Under the pieces are notes generated by a model, which did not search any database, was not told the origin of the DNA, and worked only from the letters and a program-made list of their open reading frames with translations. From NCBI GenBank assembly GCA_946800325.1, contig OX326959.1:38988908-39052907 (forward strand): a stretch of 64,000 nt of DNA, given 5' to 3'. Below are positions 35,880 through 48,028 of the stretch, piece by piece (positions within the stretch are counted from its first letter, which is position 1; each line of letters begins with the position of its first letter). The position numbers and the translations under genes are program-made. This stretch comes from Luzula sylvatica. Taxonomy: Eukaryota > Streptophyta > Magnoliopsida > Poales > Juncaceae.

Positions 35880-36540
35880 TTTCTACAAAAGATCACACAA
35901 AAAATAACAAAAATGACATAAAATGGTGTTATGAATATATAATGACATTGTATCCGTATTAGAATTCGACAAAAAATAATAAAAATGTCATAAAATAGCG
36001 TTATGAATATAATAAAAGGGATTGAATATCCGATAACAGATAAATTCAAATTATTAACTATGTGGAAATATGTATTCATATTCGGAAATCAGACCACCTA
36101 CTGTATGTATTTATTTATATTCGTATTCGGAAATCAAGATACCTATTGTATTTATCTATATTCGTATTTGAATACAATTATCTGTTATCGATCGAATTAG
36201 GATTAGGATAATTTTATTTGAATAAAATGCTATTACTGTTCCACCTGATATTATGCAACTACCTAGTGCTATTACCAGAACCAATACTAATTGTTAAATA
36301 AACAATAACAACAAAATTAAACTAAAAAATAATCAGAATTATTTCAAACAAATAAAGAAATAATTAAATGGTCTCAAAATATAACATTTTATCTTGCTAA
36401 AATTTCCTGTTTTTAAAAATTGGGAAACTAAAATTTTCAAATTAAAAATGTTCAAGCACCGAACTTTTAGCCGTTTGTTTAATCATGGTGGTGTCAAAGA
36501 ATCAAACTTTAAGAATAGTTATCTAAATTGGAGGCGTTAT
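35880..36540. other. intergenic
   Basis: AT-rich. A 45-bp word around ATTCGTATTCGGAAATCA is duplicated at 36070-36150. No gene. Confidence 0.4.
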
Positions 36541-38094
36541 ATCTTCGGTTACTTTTGTAAAGATCAAGTCTTCTTCTTCTTCTTCTTCCATTTCTATCCT
36601 TCTCTTCTCTTCTTTTTTCCTTCTTTACCCTTTCACTTTTAAGTTTAGACCCCCTCATTCGTCTTTATTGCTAAGCACCATCATTGGTTCGTCGTGCTTT
36701 TTTCTTCTCTTTCAATAAACCCCACATTAATGGATTTGAAGATTGTCTGTTGGTAACGAGTCGCCCATTTTTTGAGCTCAAGTACAATTGAAAGGTGAGA
36801 TCTTGGCTAAATTTTCAATCGCATTGCTATTTTCACAGATAACCCGCATCGGGCTTTGATTTATCACTATTTATTTGTCTTTAATGTTTCCAATTTTCAA
36901 TTTTGAAGATCTATGAATTGGTTCGTGTTGTAATTTCGAATTCCGTACTTCAGTGGTTATCTTGTAATTGTCTTTAGTTTTTGTATCTTTTTTCTTTGGA
37001 ATTTGGATATTGACATTACTGGTTTATTCCGTAGTTGATTTGTCACTGTTTCTGATTTTCCTTTTTTTGGATTTTCTGTAATTTTGTTTTGCTCTGAATT
37101 TTTGTATCACCCCAGGAATTAAAATGTGGGAAATTTGTAGGGTAAGTGGGGTAAAAAATAAATTTGGTTTATTGGTTTTTTTGTTCATTTGCATTTTTTA
37201 TTTGCAACATGCTTCAATTAACAGCCATTTTTCATTTACAGAAGTTACCAAACTTTTACTGTTTTTCTTCTAATGATTTTGCCATGGCTTAAGTTGTGAA
37301 TTTGTGATATTTCCAAAATTAATTTGATTTTTCTTTTTGGCGTTTCCCTAATTTGTTTCTTTCTGGGTTCTTGGCGTTAGTCCTGACTAAATTCGGTGTC
37401 CATTCCAAATTTAATTTGCAAATTGCAACCTAGTTCTTCTAGAGATCTGATGAATTGACTCTGATTTTTCTCAAATTTTGATTTTAGGAAGGTATATATT
37501 CTTTGCATGAGATATTTGCATTTGTTGCAGTGTTTTTTTCGAGATGAAAAAATGATTTTGGTTTTTATTGTAGTTTTGTTCATTTCTTACTCTCAGTCTA
37601 TATTTGATATTTTACTTTGAATGAAAAACACAAATGCAATGTTGATAGAAGGTGTATAATTTTAGAAAATATATATATATTTGCAACCATTTTTTTTCTT
37701 AATTTTCAGAAGTTATATTTTGAAGTCAAATTTGGGATGTAATTAGGTGGTCGTGCAAAGATTTGTTCTGAAAGAATTTCACAATTGAAAATTACAAGTT
37801 GGAATTGATAAACTTTCATCTTCAAAGTTTGTACTTTTTATTCTTCTTGAATATAGATATTTTTTTTGGGTTGTTGACTTTTTTTTGTTGAATAAAATTG
37901 TTGCATTTTGGTTATCCTCCGATATTTTCAACAAAATTCTATTCATCTTCAAATTTTCCTGTTTTTTTGGTGTCTAAATGCAAAATTGACAGTATTAAGG
38001 TAAAATCTAACCTATTTCTGCTTCCTATTTTCAGAAACGTTTGCATGAAGTGCCGAAGCTCAAATTATAATTTTTTCATTTCAAATAATTCGAA
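36541..38094 (+). promoter_or_regulatory. probable promoter, 5' UTR and leader intron of the CRLK gene
   Basis: CTT-rich leader at 36570-36640. A GGTGAGATC donor-like site at about 36795 and a TTTTCAG acceptor near 38035 suggest a leader intron of about 1.2 kb, which would be AT-rich and free of long frames, as observed. Confidence 0.4.
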
Positions 38095-39976
38095 ATGAAA
38101 GGAACCGAATCATGGGGTCTCATAGTAGGCGTAACGGTAGGGATACTAATAGGATTATTTCTCGCAACGAGTGTATTATTCTGCATTAAATTTCGCAAAT
38201 CGAGATCCCAAATTGGGAATAGCAGTTCTCGAAGGACTTCCACCGTGCCGTTCCGTACCACCGGTACGGAAGACAACTGTACCGATATGTCGGATTCGAC
38301 TGTTTGCCAAGAAGAAGAGCCGAGGAGCCCAGCTCCTGTAGAAGGGTCCAAACGTAAAAATGCCATCTCGGCTTCTGGCATCCCAAAATATTCTTACAAG
38401 TATGTACTTCTAAACATATGCGTGTTTATTTGGAGGAATTGCATGTTTACCCCTACAAAATCTCAAAATATCACATATAAATTATAATTGCCTTTTTTGT
38501 GTGCTAACTAATATTGAAATTAGGGAAGTGCAGAAGGCAACTGGAAACTTCACAGCATTAATTGGACAAGGTGCATTTGGATCCGTGTACAAAGCCCAAA
38601 TTTCGACAGGAGAAATTGTTGCCGTGAAAGTACTTTCGAGAGATTCCAAACAAGGCGAAAAAGAGTTCCAAAACGAGGTGTGTTTAAATTCGAAACGGGA
38701 TTGGTGTAAAGAAAATAGTTATTTATTTAATTTTGTTTAATTTTTGGAGGTAATGCTTTTGGGGAGGTTACATCACAGGAATCTTGTTAATTTGATAGGA
38801 TATTGTGCCGAGAAGGGACAACATATGTTAATTTACGTTTTCATGCCGAATGGAAGCCTTTCTTCTCATTTATACGGTATATAATATATATCTTTTATTT
38901 TGTCAAGTGATATTCTTTTCCATTAACGATGGATTTTAGTTGTTTAACTTGTTAGTGGATTAATTAAATGATTTATTAATAATTCAGGGGAAAATCGGGA
39001 TCCAGTGAAATGGGAGCGAAGGGTGAGCATAGCAATAGATGTTGCAAGAGGATTGGAATATCTCCATGATGGCGTATGTTTGCTATTTCAAAAAAATAAA
39101 AATAAATAACAATGATATAAAATTACGAAATAAAATCTACCGTAAACCAATTATATGACTCTTATTGTTTTATTTTCAGGCTGTTCCGCCAGTAGTGCAC
39201 CGCGACATAAAATCTGGCAACATTTTGTTGGACCGATCTATGATAGCTAGGGTGATCTAACTTCTACAATAAACCTACTTTAAAAGCCATCAATTTTAAG
39301 TTTTCAATGAGTAAACTCAATTTTGCAATTTCGCAAAAACTTATATGAAAGTTTGTGATTTGTATAGGTGGCGGATTTTGGGTTATCAAGGGAAGAAATG
39401 GTGAGTCGTAAGTCTACAAGTTTAAGGGGCACATATGGATATCTTGACCCTGAATATGTCTCGTCTAGAAATTTCACGAAGAAAAGTGATGTGTACAGTT
39501 ATGGTGTTTTAGTTTTCGAGTTAATTACGGGTAGAAGTCCTCAACAAGGCCTCATGGAGTACATAGAACTCGTAATTTTCCTTCCCCTAAATTTTAATTT
39601 CATGATATGAACACATTTTAAAAATTGTTCTTTTACTTAGGCTGCGATTAATGTGGAAGGGAGGGCCGGTTGGGAAGAAATTGCCGACTCGCGTCTAGAA
39701 GGTTCTTTTGATGTCGATGAGTTAAACGACATAGCGGCGATTGCTTACAAATGCGTGAGTAGAATTTCAAGAAAACGGCCTTCCATGAGGGACGTGGTAC
39801 AAGCATTGTCTCGCGTGGTTAAAATTAGCCGAAGTAGAAAACATCATAGCAAGAAGTTCTTGGTAGAAGAAGGTTCCGGAGGTTTTGAGTCGGATGCACG
39901 GTCGGATTTGTCCGAGAATCATAGCCATCGAAGAGTGGAGTCGCTTGATAGTTGTTCTGATTTGCCGGAAGTTTGA
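38095..39976 (+). CDS. CRLK1: calcium/calmodulin-regulated receptor-like kinase (CRLK type)
   Basis: A membrane-anchored Ser/Thr kinase; in Arabidopsis CRLK1 is a plasma-membrane, calmodulin-binding kinase in cold signalling. Seven exons join in frame: 38095-38399, 38524-38677, 38750-38876, 38988-39073, 39180-39251, 39368-39571 and 39641-39976, giving 427 residues (CRLK1 is about 440). There is no ectodomain: residues 8-30 form a transmembrane helix ([20 protein letters not shown]). The kinase domain shows the glycine loop [12 protein letters not shown], catalytic Lys in [21 protein letters not shown] catalytic loop, ADFGLS activation start and the [12 protein letters not shown]+1 loop. All key residues are intact. 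A CT-rich region at 36580-36640 and a probable 5'-UTR intron (about 36796-38034) precede the ATG. Orthology to CRLK1 rather than CRLK2 is inferred. Confidence 0.9.
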
Positions 39977-40817
39977 CCTTTTTTATTTTTTATTTTTGTT
40001 TGTTGTTTGTTTCCTTTTTGTATATTGTTTTGTCGTATTTTCTTTCATTTTTATTTATAGATTTCAATGGTATAGTAAAAGAAAAATCTTGGAAAATTGG
40101 TACATTAATTTTTGTACTTATCTGGTTCTAAAGGTAAATGAAGGAAGTTTATTTATTTTTTGATAACTAGGGGGGTATTTGTTTTGTCACTGTAATATGC
40201 TTGGCTTGATTTATACAAAAGAAAAGAATTTCAATAACTTGAGAACACGAATAGAAACTTCACAATTTATAAGTTGTTAGTTTACTTTTACAATGAAATT
40301 TTCTGAACTATTTATAAATAATAATATAGTCTATACAATAAGATTTTGTCACTAATGAAAACGAATTATTTCGTACTAATTATTAGCCAAATATTCGAAG
40401 AACGAGAGAATAAAACATTCAGAAGATCTCGGAGGTTTGATGTTCCCAATTTAATTATATTAAACAAAACTTTACCGGAGTGATCAATTTCGTAGAGCAA
40501 TTAACACCCATTAACGAAATTGAAAGAAAAGGAGGGTGATTTCATCCTGAGTTATATACTAGATAAAAAAAAAGTTCTTTAAGCAAAAGGGGTTCAGTAT
40601 AATTAAACACTGCTTCGGTAAATCACGATGATATATCCTCGATTACAACAAATTTAACTTTCCAGAAATATCTATACAACCAATTTTGCAGAAAGTAGTT
40701 CAAATTCCATCCAAGGACAATAAAGAATAATAAAATCCGCCGAATAAAATTAAACAACAAAACATACTCAAATTCACCCGTTAACGATATCTTGTACCAA
40801 TTCAATAGCCCTCCCTT
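39977..40817. other. intergenic between convergent genes
   Basis: 3' flanks of the CRLK gene (+) and the DUF1218 gene (-). No other feature seen. Confidence 0.5.
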
Positions 40818-41525
40818 TCAAGCCACTTGAGTCGTGCCTTCGATGCTACCACGAATATCTCTACGTACCATGGGAAGTGGTCCTTCTCCCCATGCAGTGG
40901 CACTGGCAGTTATGTAATAAACAACAGCGACGAAAGCATGCACAAAGCATAATATTCCTCCAAATGATAGGAAATGCCGGTGCCCGAACCCGCACGTAGC
41001 CCTAGTTTTCGCATTCGCCAACGCGCCGGAAAGCAATAATCCCAATCCAACTATCACCGTAACCCTGTATTTACGAAGATACATATATTATATGTTTATA
41101 ATTATAACATGTTAATGAAAAGGTAATTAAAAAAATATGTATACCATGAGAGAATGAGGGTGATGGAAGCCAATTGCCTATTGGTAGAAGATCTTACAAA
41201 CTCGACTTGTGAGCAAATGCAAACGCATCCGCCAAGTAAGTTCGCCAACGCATGAGCAACGGCAAGAAGTGCCGCGGCTGCGATACCGAGCTTGTACGCC
41301 TTGTAGACCGGTTCTTTGCACTCAAATATGAATACTTTCATATTTCTTCCCTACAATAGAATTACACCAAACAAGTTAAGAGTGAATGAAAGATAGAAAA
41401 TTTGATTAAGTATTTACTTGGGGTACCTTGTTTTGATTAATCTCTGCCTCAATTCCAAGAATACCAGCAATTACATCCATGATCACAATCACCATGCATA
41501 TCATTATCCCTCCCATTCTTGCCAT
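40818..41525 (-). CDS. DUF1218 (MWL/DESIGUAL-type) four-helix membrane protein
   Basis: Three exons, 41427-41525, 41145-41350 and 40818-41064, give 183 residues. The order of hydrophobic segments fits the plant DUF1218 family: a first helix in GIMICMVIVIMDVIAGILGI, then the conserved extracellular IFECKEPVYKAYKLG segment, helix 2 (AAAALLAVAHALANLLGG) with a CVCIC cysteine cluster, helix 3 (SITLILSWVTVIVGLGLLL), a TRATCGFGHRH loop and helix 4 (SFGGILCFVHAFVAVVYYI). Family members include MODIFYING WALL LIGNIN and DESIGUAL proteins in the secretory pathway, linked to lignin content and leaf or vascular patterning. Which subgroup this belongs to is not decided here. Splice sites are GT-AG and no frame is broken. 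Confidence 0.88.
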
Positions 41526-42071
41526 TTTTTTTCTCCTTATATTTCTTTGTTTTTTTCCCCTTGTATTCAAATATGAAGCCTTATTGTTTGATTCAAATGT
41601 GGAAATATAAATAAGGGAGATTGATGTAGAGTTTGATCAAAATATAGATGTTAATTAGCTGTCTTTGGATGCTTCAAATTTTGTTATGCTTTTCCTCTTT
41701 AGCTTTATTTCTCCCTTTTCTCCCCAAAATTTATTCCTTTTCTAATGGGGTACAAGAAAAGATTAGAATCAATTCCTACAGGAAGGACGACTAAATAGTA
41801 ACAAATTAACATGATAAATTAAAACTCCCACGTCATTAAAAATTGTAGAAAACCTATCTTCTTAAAATCTATCATTGTTATGTTAAAAAATTAATTAGAA
41901 TTAGAATACCTACAAATTAAAGAATAGATCACTCATTATCCAAAATTCCAATATATATTACATAATTGGCATGCATAAAATACATGTGCAGAAAAAGAAT
42001 ACTCAATTATTTTCATTCCAAACTAATTCCTCGCACCCTATCAAAATTCCCAACTAAATAAATAAAAAAAA
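41526..42071. other. intergenic
   Basis: Promoter side of the DUF1218 gene and 3' side of the PPR gene. AT-rich, nothing else seen. Confidence 0.5.
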
Positions 42072-44219
42072 TCACCAATAATCTCCACAAGAACAATCTC
42101 CCCGAGAAAAATGATGAATCTTGCTCGCATCTCTAACCACAATATATCGTTTCGTAATCTCTCCAACAAGCCGAATAAAATCATGACAATCCTCGCACAT
42201 TCTGTGTGTCTGTACCAACGTTATTTGAGCAAAATCACACGTACCAATCAACCCAAATGCAATCGCCAATTTTTCGCTATGATTTTCACAATCTCTCAAT
42301 TCACCCTCGAACAAATCTAATTTTCCATTTTCCCTTTTCTCTCTCCGAGACCCAATCTCTCTCATTAAATCATGGATTTTTCCATAAATTTCGTCTTTTC
42401 GTGGATTCTGCGACATGTCGTGTACCGAAAACCGGTACGGTATTTTCTTCACCTCAATCCAAGTATAAGAATTGTCTATTTCCCAACCCTTGTTTTTAAT
42501 CTCATTAATAACCCTAGAGGCATCATTTGCTCTACCCTTCTTTACATATAAATTAATCAACGAAACGTAATTCGATAGTTTCACAGGGTTCAACTCGTAT
42601 AGTTCCTCCGCCGCGTACAACCCTAATTCTATGTCGTTGCGGGCCCTACAAGCCCTAAGTAATGCGGCCCAATTATTTAAACTCAGCTCAATTGGAGCTT
42701 CTTGTATCAAATTAAATGCATCATTTAATAGCCCTTGTTTACCAAACAAGTCTACCATGCATGAATAATGCATTGCACGAGGGTTAATTCCGTACACGTT
42801 TCGCATATTTACAAAAATAGCCCTCCCTTTTTCGAAATTTCCAGAACGGACACATGCAGTCAATACTGAAAGAACCGTGACGTGATTTGGGACAAAATAT
42901 TCTTTAACCATTTGGTGAAACGTGTCAATTGCCAACTGTCCCATCCCATGGAACGAGTATCCACCAATCAGAGCATTCCATGTGATCACATTTTTACGAG
43001 GCATTTGATCGAACACGTTGCGTGCGTCCTCTATTCGACCCCATTTCCCATATAAGTCCACTAAAGCAGTACCGACAACTAAATTCAACCCAAACCCATT
43101 TCTTATTAGATCCGCGTGAATCTCTTTGCCCTTCTCGATTGAACCTAATTGTACACAAACCCTAATTGCGGTAGAATAGGTGAACATGTCCATTTCTACA
43201 TTGGTCATTTTCATTTCATTATACAAATCTAAGGCCTTTTCACTGTACCCATTTAAGGCATAACCTCCAATAATTACATTCCACGCTACCTGAGTCTTGT
43301 CAGGCATTAAATCGAATAGCTTATGTGCATCCTTTATTCGCCCACATTTTGCATACATGTCCATCAGAGCGCAAAATGAGAATACGCTATTACCAAAATA
43401 GCAATTTTTGGCTATGATTGCATGCAATTGTAGCCCTAGATATTCTTGGGATAATTTTGCACATGCACGTAATATCGTCACAAACATGTGGGCATATATG
43501 CCTGAATTTCGTTTCCACAAAGATTCAAATAACTCTATAGCTTGCCAGTAATGGGCAAAAGAAACCAAACCAGATAAGATCACACTAAAGCTAACCATGT
43601 TTCTCATAGGCATTTTATCGAACAGTTCGATTGCAATTTTTAATAGCCCACATTTGACATGTAAATAGATTAATCGGTTGTACACGAAAATATCAAACTC
43701 TGAATTGGAAGAAGAATCTTGACTAGAATTTTGAACGTGCTCGAGAATATATCTTCTTACCAGTAATGTGGCAAATCGACGAGAACTCACTGCAACGCAT
43801 GCATCAATCAATGATTCATATGCACTTGCACTGATCTTGATGTAGCCAGGGACTTGTTCAAAAAACTCAAGGGCCATCATGTAATCTTTTTCTAAGACTA
43901 GCTTCGCGATATGGTCAGTTAAACTAAGATTGTTGGCATTTGCCAGTTGAGACGGTACATTTGCCGGTACTGGTACTGGTACTGGTGCACGTACTGGTGG
44001 ACGAAGCAATGGAATTGGTTTCGGTTTGAGGAGGCAATTGAGTGACCAAGGTTGGGTTTTCAGTGCAAATGAAAATGGATGAAAACCCCAAAACGGGTTT
44101 ATCTTTTTGAAACGTTTGAAATTGCGGAAATCGTAGAAAGGTGTAGTGCTTGAACTTTGGTGGGTTTTGTCGTTTGTGCAGCTCCAGTTACAACAAATGC
44201 TGCTGAAGTAGAGTTCCAT
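42072..44219 (-). CDS. DYW-class pentatricopeptide repeat protein (PLS type)
   Basis: Intron-less gene of 715 residues. Such proteins bind organelle transcripts and the DYW domain is the cytidine deaminase of C-to-U RNA editing. I start at ATG 44217-44219, because the open frame upstream of it begins only with a TTG. The N-terminus is basic and Ser-rich, as in a transit peptide. Repeats run from about residue 85 to 540, for example NVIIGGYALNGYSEKALDLY and NALIGGYSFHGMGQLAIDTF. E/E+ motifs follow (WAALLRACRARNDIELG). The DYW domain holds the zinc-binding HSE (ENHSEKLAIAFG) and CEDCH motifs and ends in CGDYW. It resembles At5g50390 of Arabidopsis; orthology is inferred. The frame is intact. 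Confidence 0.92.
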   Translation of the reverse strand: MELYFSSICCNWSCTNDKTHQSSSTTPFYDFRNFKRFKKINPFWGFHPFSFALKTQPWSLNCLLKPKPIPLLRPPVRAPVPVPVPANVPSQLANANNLSLTDHIAKLVLEKDYMMALEFFEQVPGYIKISASAYESLIDACVAVSSRRFATLLVRRYILEHVQNSSQDSSSNSEFDIFVYNRLIYLHVKCGLLKIAIELFDKMPMRNMVSFSVILSGLVSFAHYWQAIELFESLWKRNSGIYAHMFVTILRACAKLSQEYLGLQLHAIIAKNCYFGNSVFSFCALMDMYAKCGRIKDAHKLFDLMPDKTQVAWNVIIGGYALNGYSEKALDLYNEMKMTNVEMDMFTYSTAIRVCVQLGSIEKGKEIHADLIRNGFGLNLVVGTALVDLYGKWGRIEDARNVFDQMPRKNVITWNALIGGYSFHGMGQLAIDTFHQMVKEYFVPNHVTVLSVLTACVRSGNFEKGRAIFVNMRNVYGINPRAMHYSCMVDLFGKQGLLNDAFNLIQEAPIELSLNNWAALLRACRARNDIELGLYAAEELYELNPVKLSNYVSLINLYVKKGRANDASRVINEIKNKGWEIDNSYTWIEVKKIPYRFSVHDMSQNPRKDEIYGKIHDLMREIGSRREKRENGKLDLFEGELRDCENHSEKLAIAFGLIGTCDFAQITLVQTHRMCEDCHDFIRLVGEITKRYIVVRDASKIHHFSRGDCSCGDYW

Positions 44220-44828
44220 TAATACTTTCCGGGTACAAAGCTTCAAAATTCACTGGGTAAGTATAACAGGGAGAAATTGGATGGAAAGAAGATGAGGGGT
44301 TGAATCAAAGATTTGGGGCCTCTCGTGCTTCATCGCGTCGGGAGATTTTTGCTGGTTTTTGTGGAGGTTTTAGCGAGAGCTTGTACCGTTCGAGGGTTTT
44401 AGCTGATTATCTACAGGCAGTTCTTTGTAACTAATTTTAATTGTTATCTTGTTTTAACTTTTGCATGTATGACCTTGAACAAAAAATATATTCCTTTATA
44501 CACCCTCTTCTTATGTGACCACAAAAAGATTGGTCGATTCATGTTTTAAGTTGAGGTGTTTTAGATTGATTTACATATTTACCCTTTTTTTAATTGAAAT
44601 TACATATTTACCCTTCTTAAAATTAAAATAATATCTTATCCTTTCATAAAATCTAAATTATCATATTTATCCAAACATTAAAAACTATTTAATTTCTCCG
44701 TTAAAACTAACGATTGACATTTAAAATTACTACGTTATCTTCTACATCTCTAATTAGGAAGTGTTTAATTAAAAAGACAAATGAATTTTTAAAAAATACA
44801 AATGAACATATAAATTAAAGACCCTTTC
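44220..44828. other. 5' flank of the PPR gene
   Basis: Leader and promoter side of the PPR gene, then AT-rich sequence. No other feature. Confidence 0.45.
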
Positions 44829-44836
44829 ATTACAAT

Positions 44837-45334
44837 CTATGTTACGTGGATACTTCAAAAATCAAGTCGTATCGTATCGGATGCCGTATCGGATATCGAT
44901 ACTCGTCGGATACTCGTCGGATACGTATCAGATATTCTACGTGGTGTATTCGAATATTTTATTCTAAAATAATAATGAATACTTCTCGGATACTTATCGA
45001 ATACTTACGAATACTTGTCGGATACTTATAACGCATCAATATGTACACTTGAAAAACAATTTTTTTTTAAAAATCGAAATAAACAAGTAACACATAAATA
45101 AATAACTAAATATACAATAAATATTTACTTAATAGAAAGTTATTTCTATAATAACAAAACTTTTAGTATATTTAGAGTCAAAACATAATATATATATAAA
45201 TTATAATTAATAAAATAATAAAATATTATATATAAGAGCCGCGTCGTATTCTGTGTTTTTTTTTAGAACTGTTGTATCGTCGTATTCGTATCATATCGAA
45301 TACGATATTCGTATCCCGTATTCGTGCAACATAG
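44837..45334. mobile_element. hAT-type MITE, CTATGTT termini
   Basis: Begins CTATGTTACGTGGATAC and ends GTATTCGTGCAACATAG (imperfect inverted repeat). The flanking 8-mers ATTACAAT (44829-44836) and ATTATAAT (45335-45342) differ by one transition. The left half holds a cluster of TCGGATAC/CGTATCGG words repeated in both orientations. No coding sequence. Confidence 0.75.
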
Positions 45335-45342
45335 ATTATAAT

Positions 45343-45655
45343 ACATTGAGCTCAAGTATTCAACTTTTTTAGAGGGAACCAAAAAATAACATATAATTAT
45401 ATTATATTATATTGTAACGACTGCAATTTGATGAAACATGTTTATTTCGAAAGTGTTTAATTGAAATGACTAAATTTATAGGAAAGAAAGAACGAAAGAA
45501 AAAATATGAACTGTGAGATCTTTTTTATTACAAATCCATCAAATAAACGTAATCTAACCCACAACAGAAAATAATAAACAAATAAATTCTCACAAGTCTG
45601 TATCCCAACAAAAAGTAGATAATGAACAAGCATAATCATCACAAGCTTTAGATAC
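45343..45655. repeat. 3' flank of phytocyanin copy I, duplicated with copies II and III
   Basis: The segment from about 45350 (GAGCTCAAGTATTCAAC, then a CATTTAATTATATT-type stretch) recurs at 53270-53345 and 58565-58640. The duplicated unit therefore included several hundred bases beyond the stop codon. Confidence 0.7.
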
Positions 45656-47900
45656 TTAAAGTACCAAAAGCACAGCCAATCCCAATCCAAGGCCAAATCC
45701 AGCCACGGTACTGCTCGCGCCTGATTCAGATGGCGTAGATGGAACAGGAGTCGTGGGGCTTCCGGAAGTTGGAGGAGGAGAGCTAGAAGACGAGGAAACA
45801 ACGTCGATTGCGACCTTCATGCCACCCAAGCAGTGTCCCGAGAATCCGCAGATGAAATATCGTGTCCCGGTGGTAGCAAGACTCACCACAGTGTCTCCGC
45901 TGGTGTCTGTGGAGATTGGACTCGAGGTTGTGCATGAGTCGTGGTCCGATTCTGTCACCTCGAGCACGTCGTGCGCACCTTGAGTGTAATGAAATACTGT
46001 GTCCAAAAAATGTTCAGTTAGTTTCAAGCAGGGCCGGTCCCGTATTTTTGGTTGCCCTAGACCAATATATTAGTGTCACAAGATATTATAATTAGATGTT
46101 GCCCTTACGTAAATAATAAAAATGTCTGAATTTAAAATATCATCAAAATATCAGCATCCTTAACTTAAAAAAATGTTTAATTTTTTTTTTAATTCTTTCA
46201 ATACGTGCAAAAATATAAGATGGAATTAAGAATAATTTTGAAATCAAAAGAAAATTATTGTAGTCCAAATCTAAGACATTGATATTGTCCTTCTTATTCT
46301 TACGTAACAAAAGATACGACATCCTAAATCAAACAAATGAAATTTAAATTATATTATATTTTAATATTTTATTACATAATTTTTTTTATCATCGCAACTT
46401 ATTTATAACACAACATAAAATAAATTATTTCGACATTTTACACATATTATTATTTTTTATTTTTATTTTTATTTTGAAACTTTGTCATTTTAAACATCAT
46501 TATTGTTCAGGATTTAGGATAACAAAATATTATTATTTTTTATTATTTTGGAAGAAAAGAAAGTATCAGTTTTGAATTGTGATGATTTAGCATTTTTGTG
46601 GGTGATGAGAATCATTTATCATTATATTTATAAAATAGGAAACCGTGAGATCATGATATTTATTTAATCAAAGCTCTAACTCATATTTCTACAACTATTT
46701 ATAAATTGATGTGTATTGCATTGGAGTCAAACCCCACATATATCGGTATAAAAGTGTAAAAAATAATTGTAACAAAAACAAATATTCTTTATCACGTGTT
46801 TGGATCTGATGTGTCCTATTTGTAGTATAGAATAAGTGGCTCAATTATGTATACAAGAAAGATTGTAGTAATATTATGTACGTATTGTCAAACCACAAAT
46901 ATATAAATTTGATAACCACAAAAGATCCAAAGTAATGTTCTTATTTCTTTCACGCTCAAGAGCTCATCTAACAATGGCTAGGGGTGGGCAAATGGTTTGG
47001 TTTATTTGGGAACCGAACCGAACCGATCGAATTCGGTTTATTCGGTTCGGTTTTTCGGTTTATTTGGTTCGGTTCGGTTCAAAAATTGATATCGTTCGGT
47101 TTATTCGGTTCGGTTCGGTTTTGGTATTTTCTGAACCGATTAAACCGAACCGACCGATTAACACTATTTTTTACTTTTTTATCATGTTCATTTAAAAAAA
47201 ATTAAAATGTAATATTGTAAAATTAAAAATAACGATAAATATATTTTATATGATCTGTTTTTATATTTTTTTACTAAATACCACTTGAATTTTAACATTA
47301 TAAAACTTCTAATTCGGTCCAACCGAATAAACCGAATACGAAATTCGGTTTATTCGGTTCGGTTTTAAATCGGTTCAAATTTTATTCGGTTCGGTTCGGT
47401 TTGAATCTAGTCCGGTTTGGTTTAATTCGGTTTGCTCTTATTCGGTTCGGTTCGGTTTGAATCTAGTCCGGTTTGGTTTAATTCGGTTTGCTCTTATTCG
47501 GTTCGGTTCGGTTCGGTTCAACCGAATGCCCACCCCTAACAATGGCTATCTTCACCTCTGTTGAGATTTTTTTGATTTTTCTTTTAACTTGCGAAGTTTC
47601 AATATCATTGGTTGCCCTCTCTTAACTTGTTGCCCTAGTCCGGGGGCTTGCTGGGCTTACCCCGGGGCCGGCCCTGGTTTCAAGTGTTTAGCATGTTTGT
47701 TTTTAATTTCTCGATGACAAAAAAAAAAAAAAAAACTTACCAACGACATCGCCGGGGTGAAATGTGTTAGAAGCAACCCATTGCGGAAAGTTCGTCGTCA
47801 AATCCCATGACCCACTGGGCGCACCGACTGTGTAGTTTGTGGCTGTCGTTAATTGAGCGATTGTTGCAACTGTCATTAGAGCCAATAAAACTTTCATCAT
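45656..47900 (-). CDS. phytocyanin (uclacyanin-like), copy I
   Basis: A secreted type-I copper protein, electron-transfer or wall-associated, probably GPI-anchored in the apoplast. Exons 47741-47900 and 45656-45996 give 166 residues. Signal peptide MMKVLLALMTVATIAQLTTA is followed by NYTVGAPSGSWDL and the NTFHPGD strand. Copper ligands are His in GAHDVLEV, Cys in YFICGF, His in GHC and Met in GGMKVAI. The Met at the fourth position separates uclacyanins from stellacyanins. A Ser/Pro-rich linker and a hydrophobic tail (VAGFGLGLGLAVLLVL) suggest GPI attachment. Its linker lacks about 16 residues found in copies II and III. The single intron is 1744 bp instead of about 90, because of the hAT insertion at 46029-47676. 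Splice sites are kept. Three in-frame paralogs all lie on the minus strand. Confidence 0.9.
46029..47676. mobile_element. hAT element in the intron of phytocyanin copy I
   Basis: Begins CAGGGCCGGTCCCG and ends CCGGGGCCGGCCCTG, flanked by identical 8-mers GTTTCAAG (46021-46028 and 47677-47684). CAGGG termini and the 8-bp duplication are hAT hallmarks. Sub-terminal blocks share GGTTGCCCTAG words. Copies II and III have the uninterrupted intron sequence at the matching site (AGTTAGTTTCAAATAC), so the empty site exists in the same window. It contains the nested MITE at 46979-47538. No transposase. Confidence 0.88.
46979..47538. mobile_element. hAT MITE (GGGGTGGGCA ends), nested in the previous hAT
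   Basis: TAGGGGTGGGCA left end and TGCCCACCCCTA right end are an exact inverted repeat. It is flanked by identical 8-mers ACAATGGC (46971-46978 and 47539-47546). The interior is rich in GGTTCGGTT/CGAACCGAA repeats. Confidence 0.9.
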
Positions 47901-48020
47901 TTTGAGGAAGGAAGGAGCAGGCAAAGGAGTTACTTGTGTGGTATGTGAACGAATAGAGGGGTAGATGGATTAATTTGGTTTGGGACTTCGAGTTGTATGT
48001 AATGCAGAAAATTGGTGTTG

Positions 48021-48028
48021 TATATATA
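48021..48028 (-). promoter_or_regulatory. TATA box, phytocyanin copy I
   Basis: TATATATA about 125 bp upstream of the ATG. The same octamer and flanks (GTTGTATATATAATGG) occur in front of copies II and III. Confidence 0.6.

Noticed and set aside
42111..42499. Plus-strand frames over the PPR gene
   Set aside because: Antisense shadows of the 715-residue PPR frame.
44220..44246. Nine-residue N-terminal extension of the PPR protein
   Set aside because: The upstream extension would need a TTG start; the first ATG is at 44217-44219.
47901..47924. Eight-residue longer N-terminus for phytocyanin copy I
   Set aside because: Copies II and III start at the MMKVLL Met, and the shorter form gives the better signal peptide.
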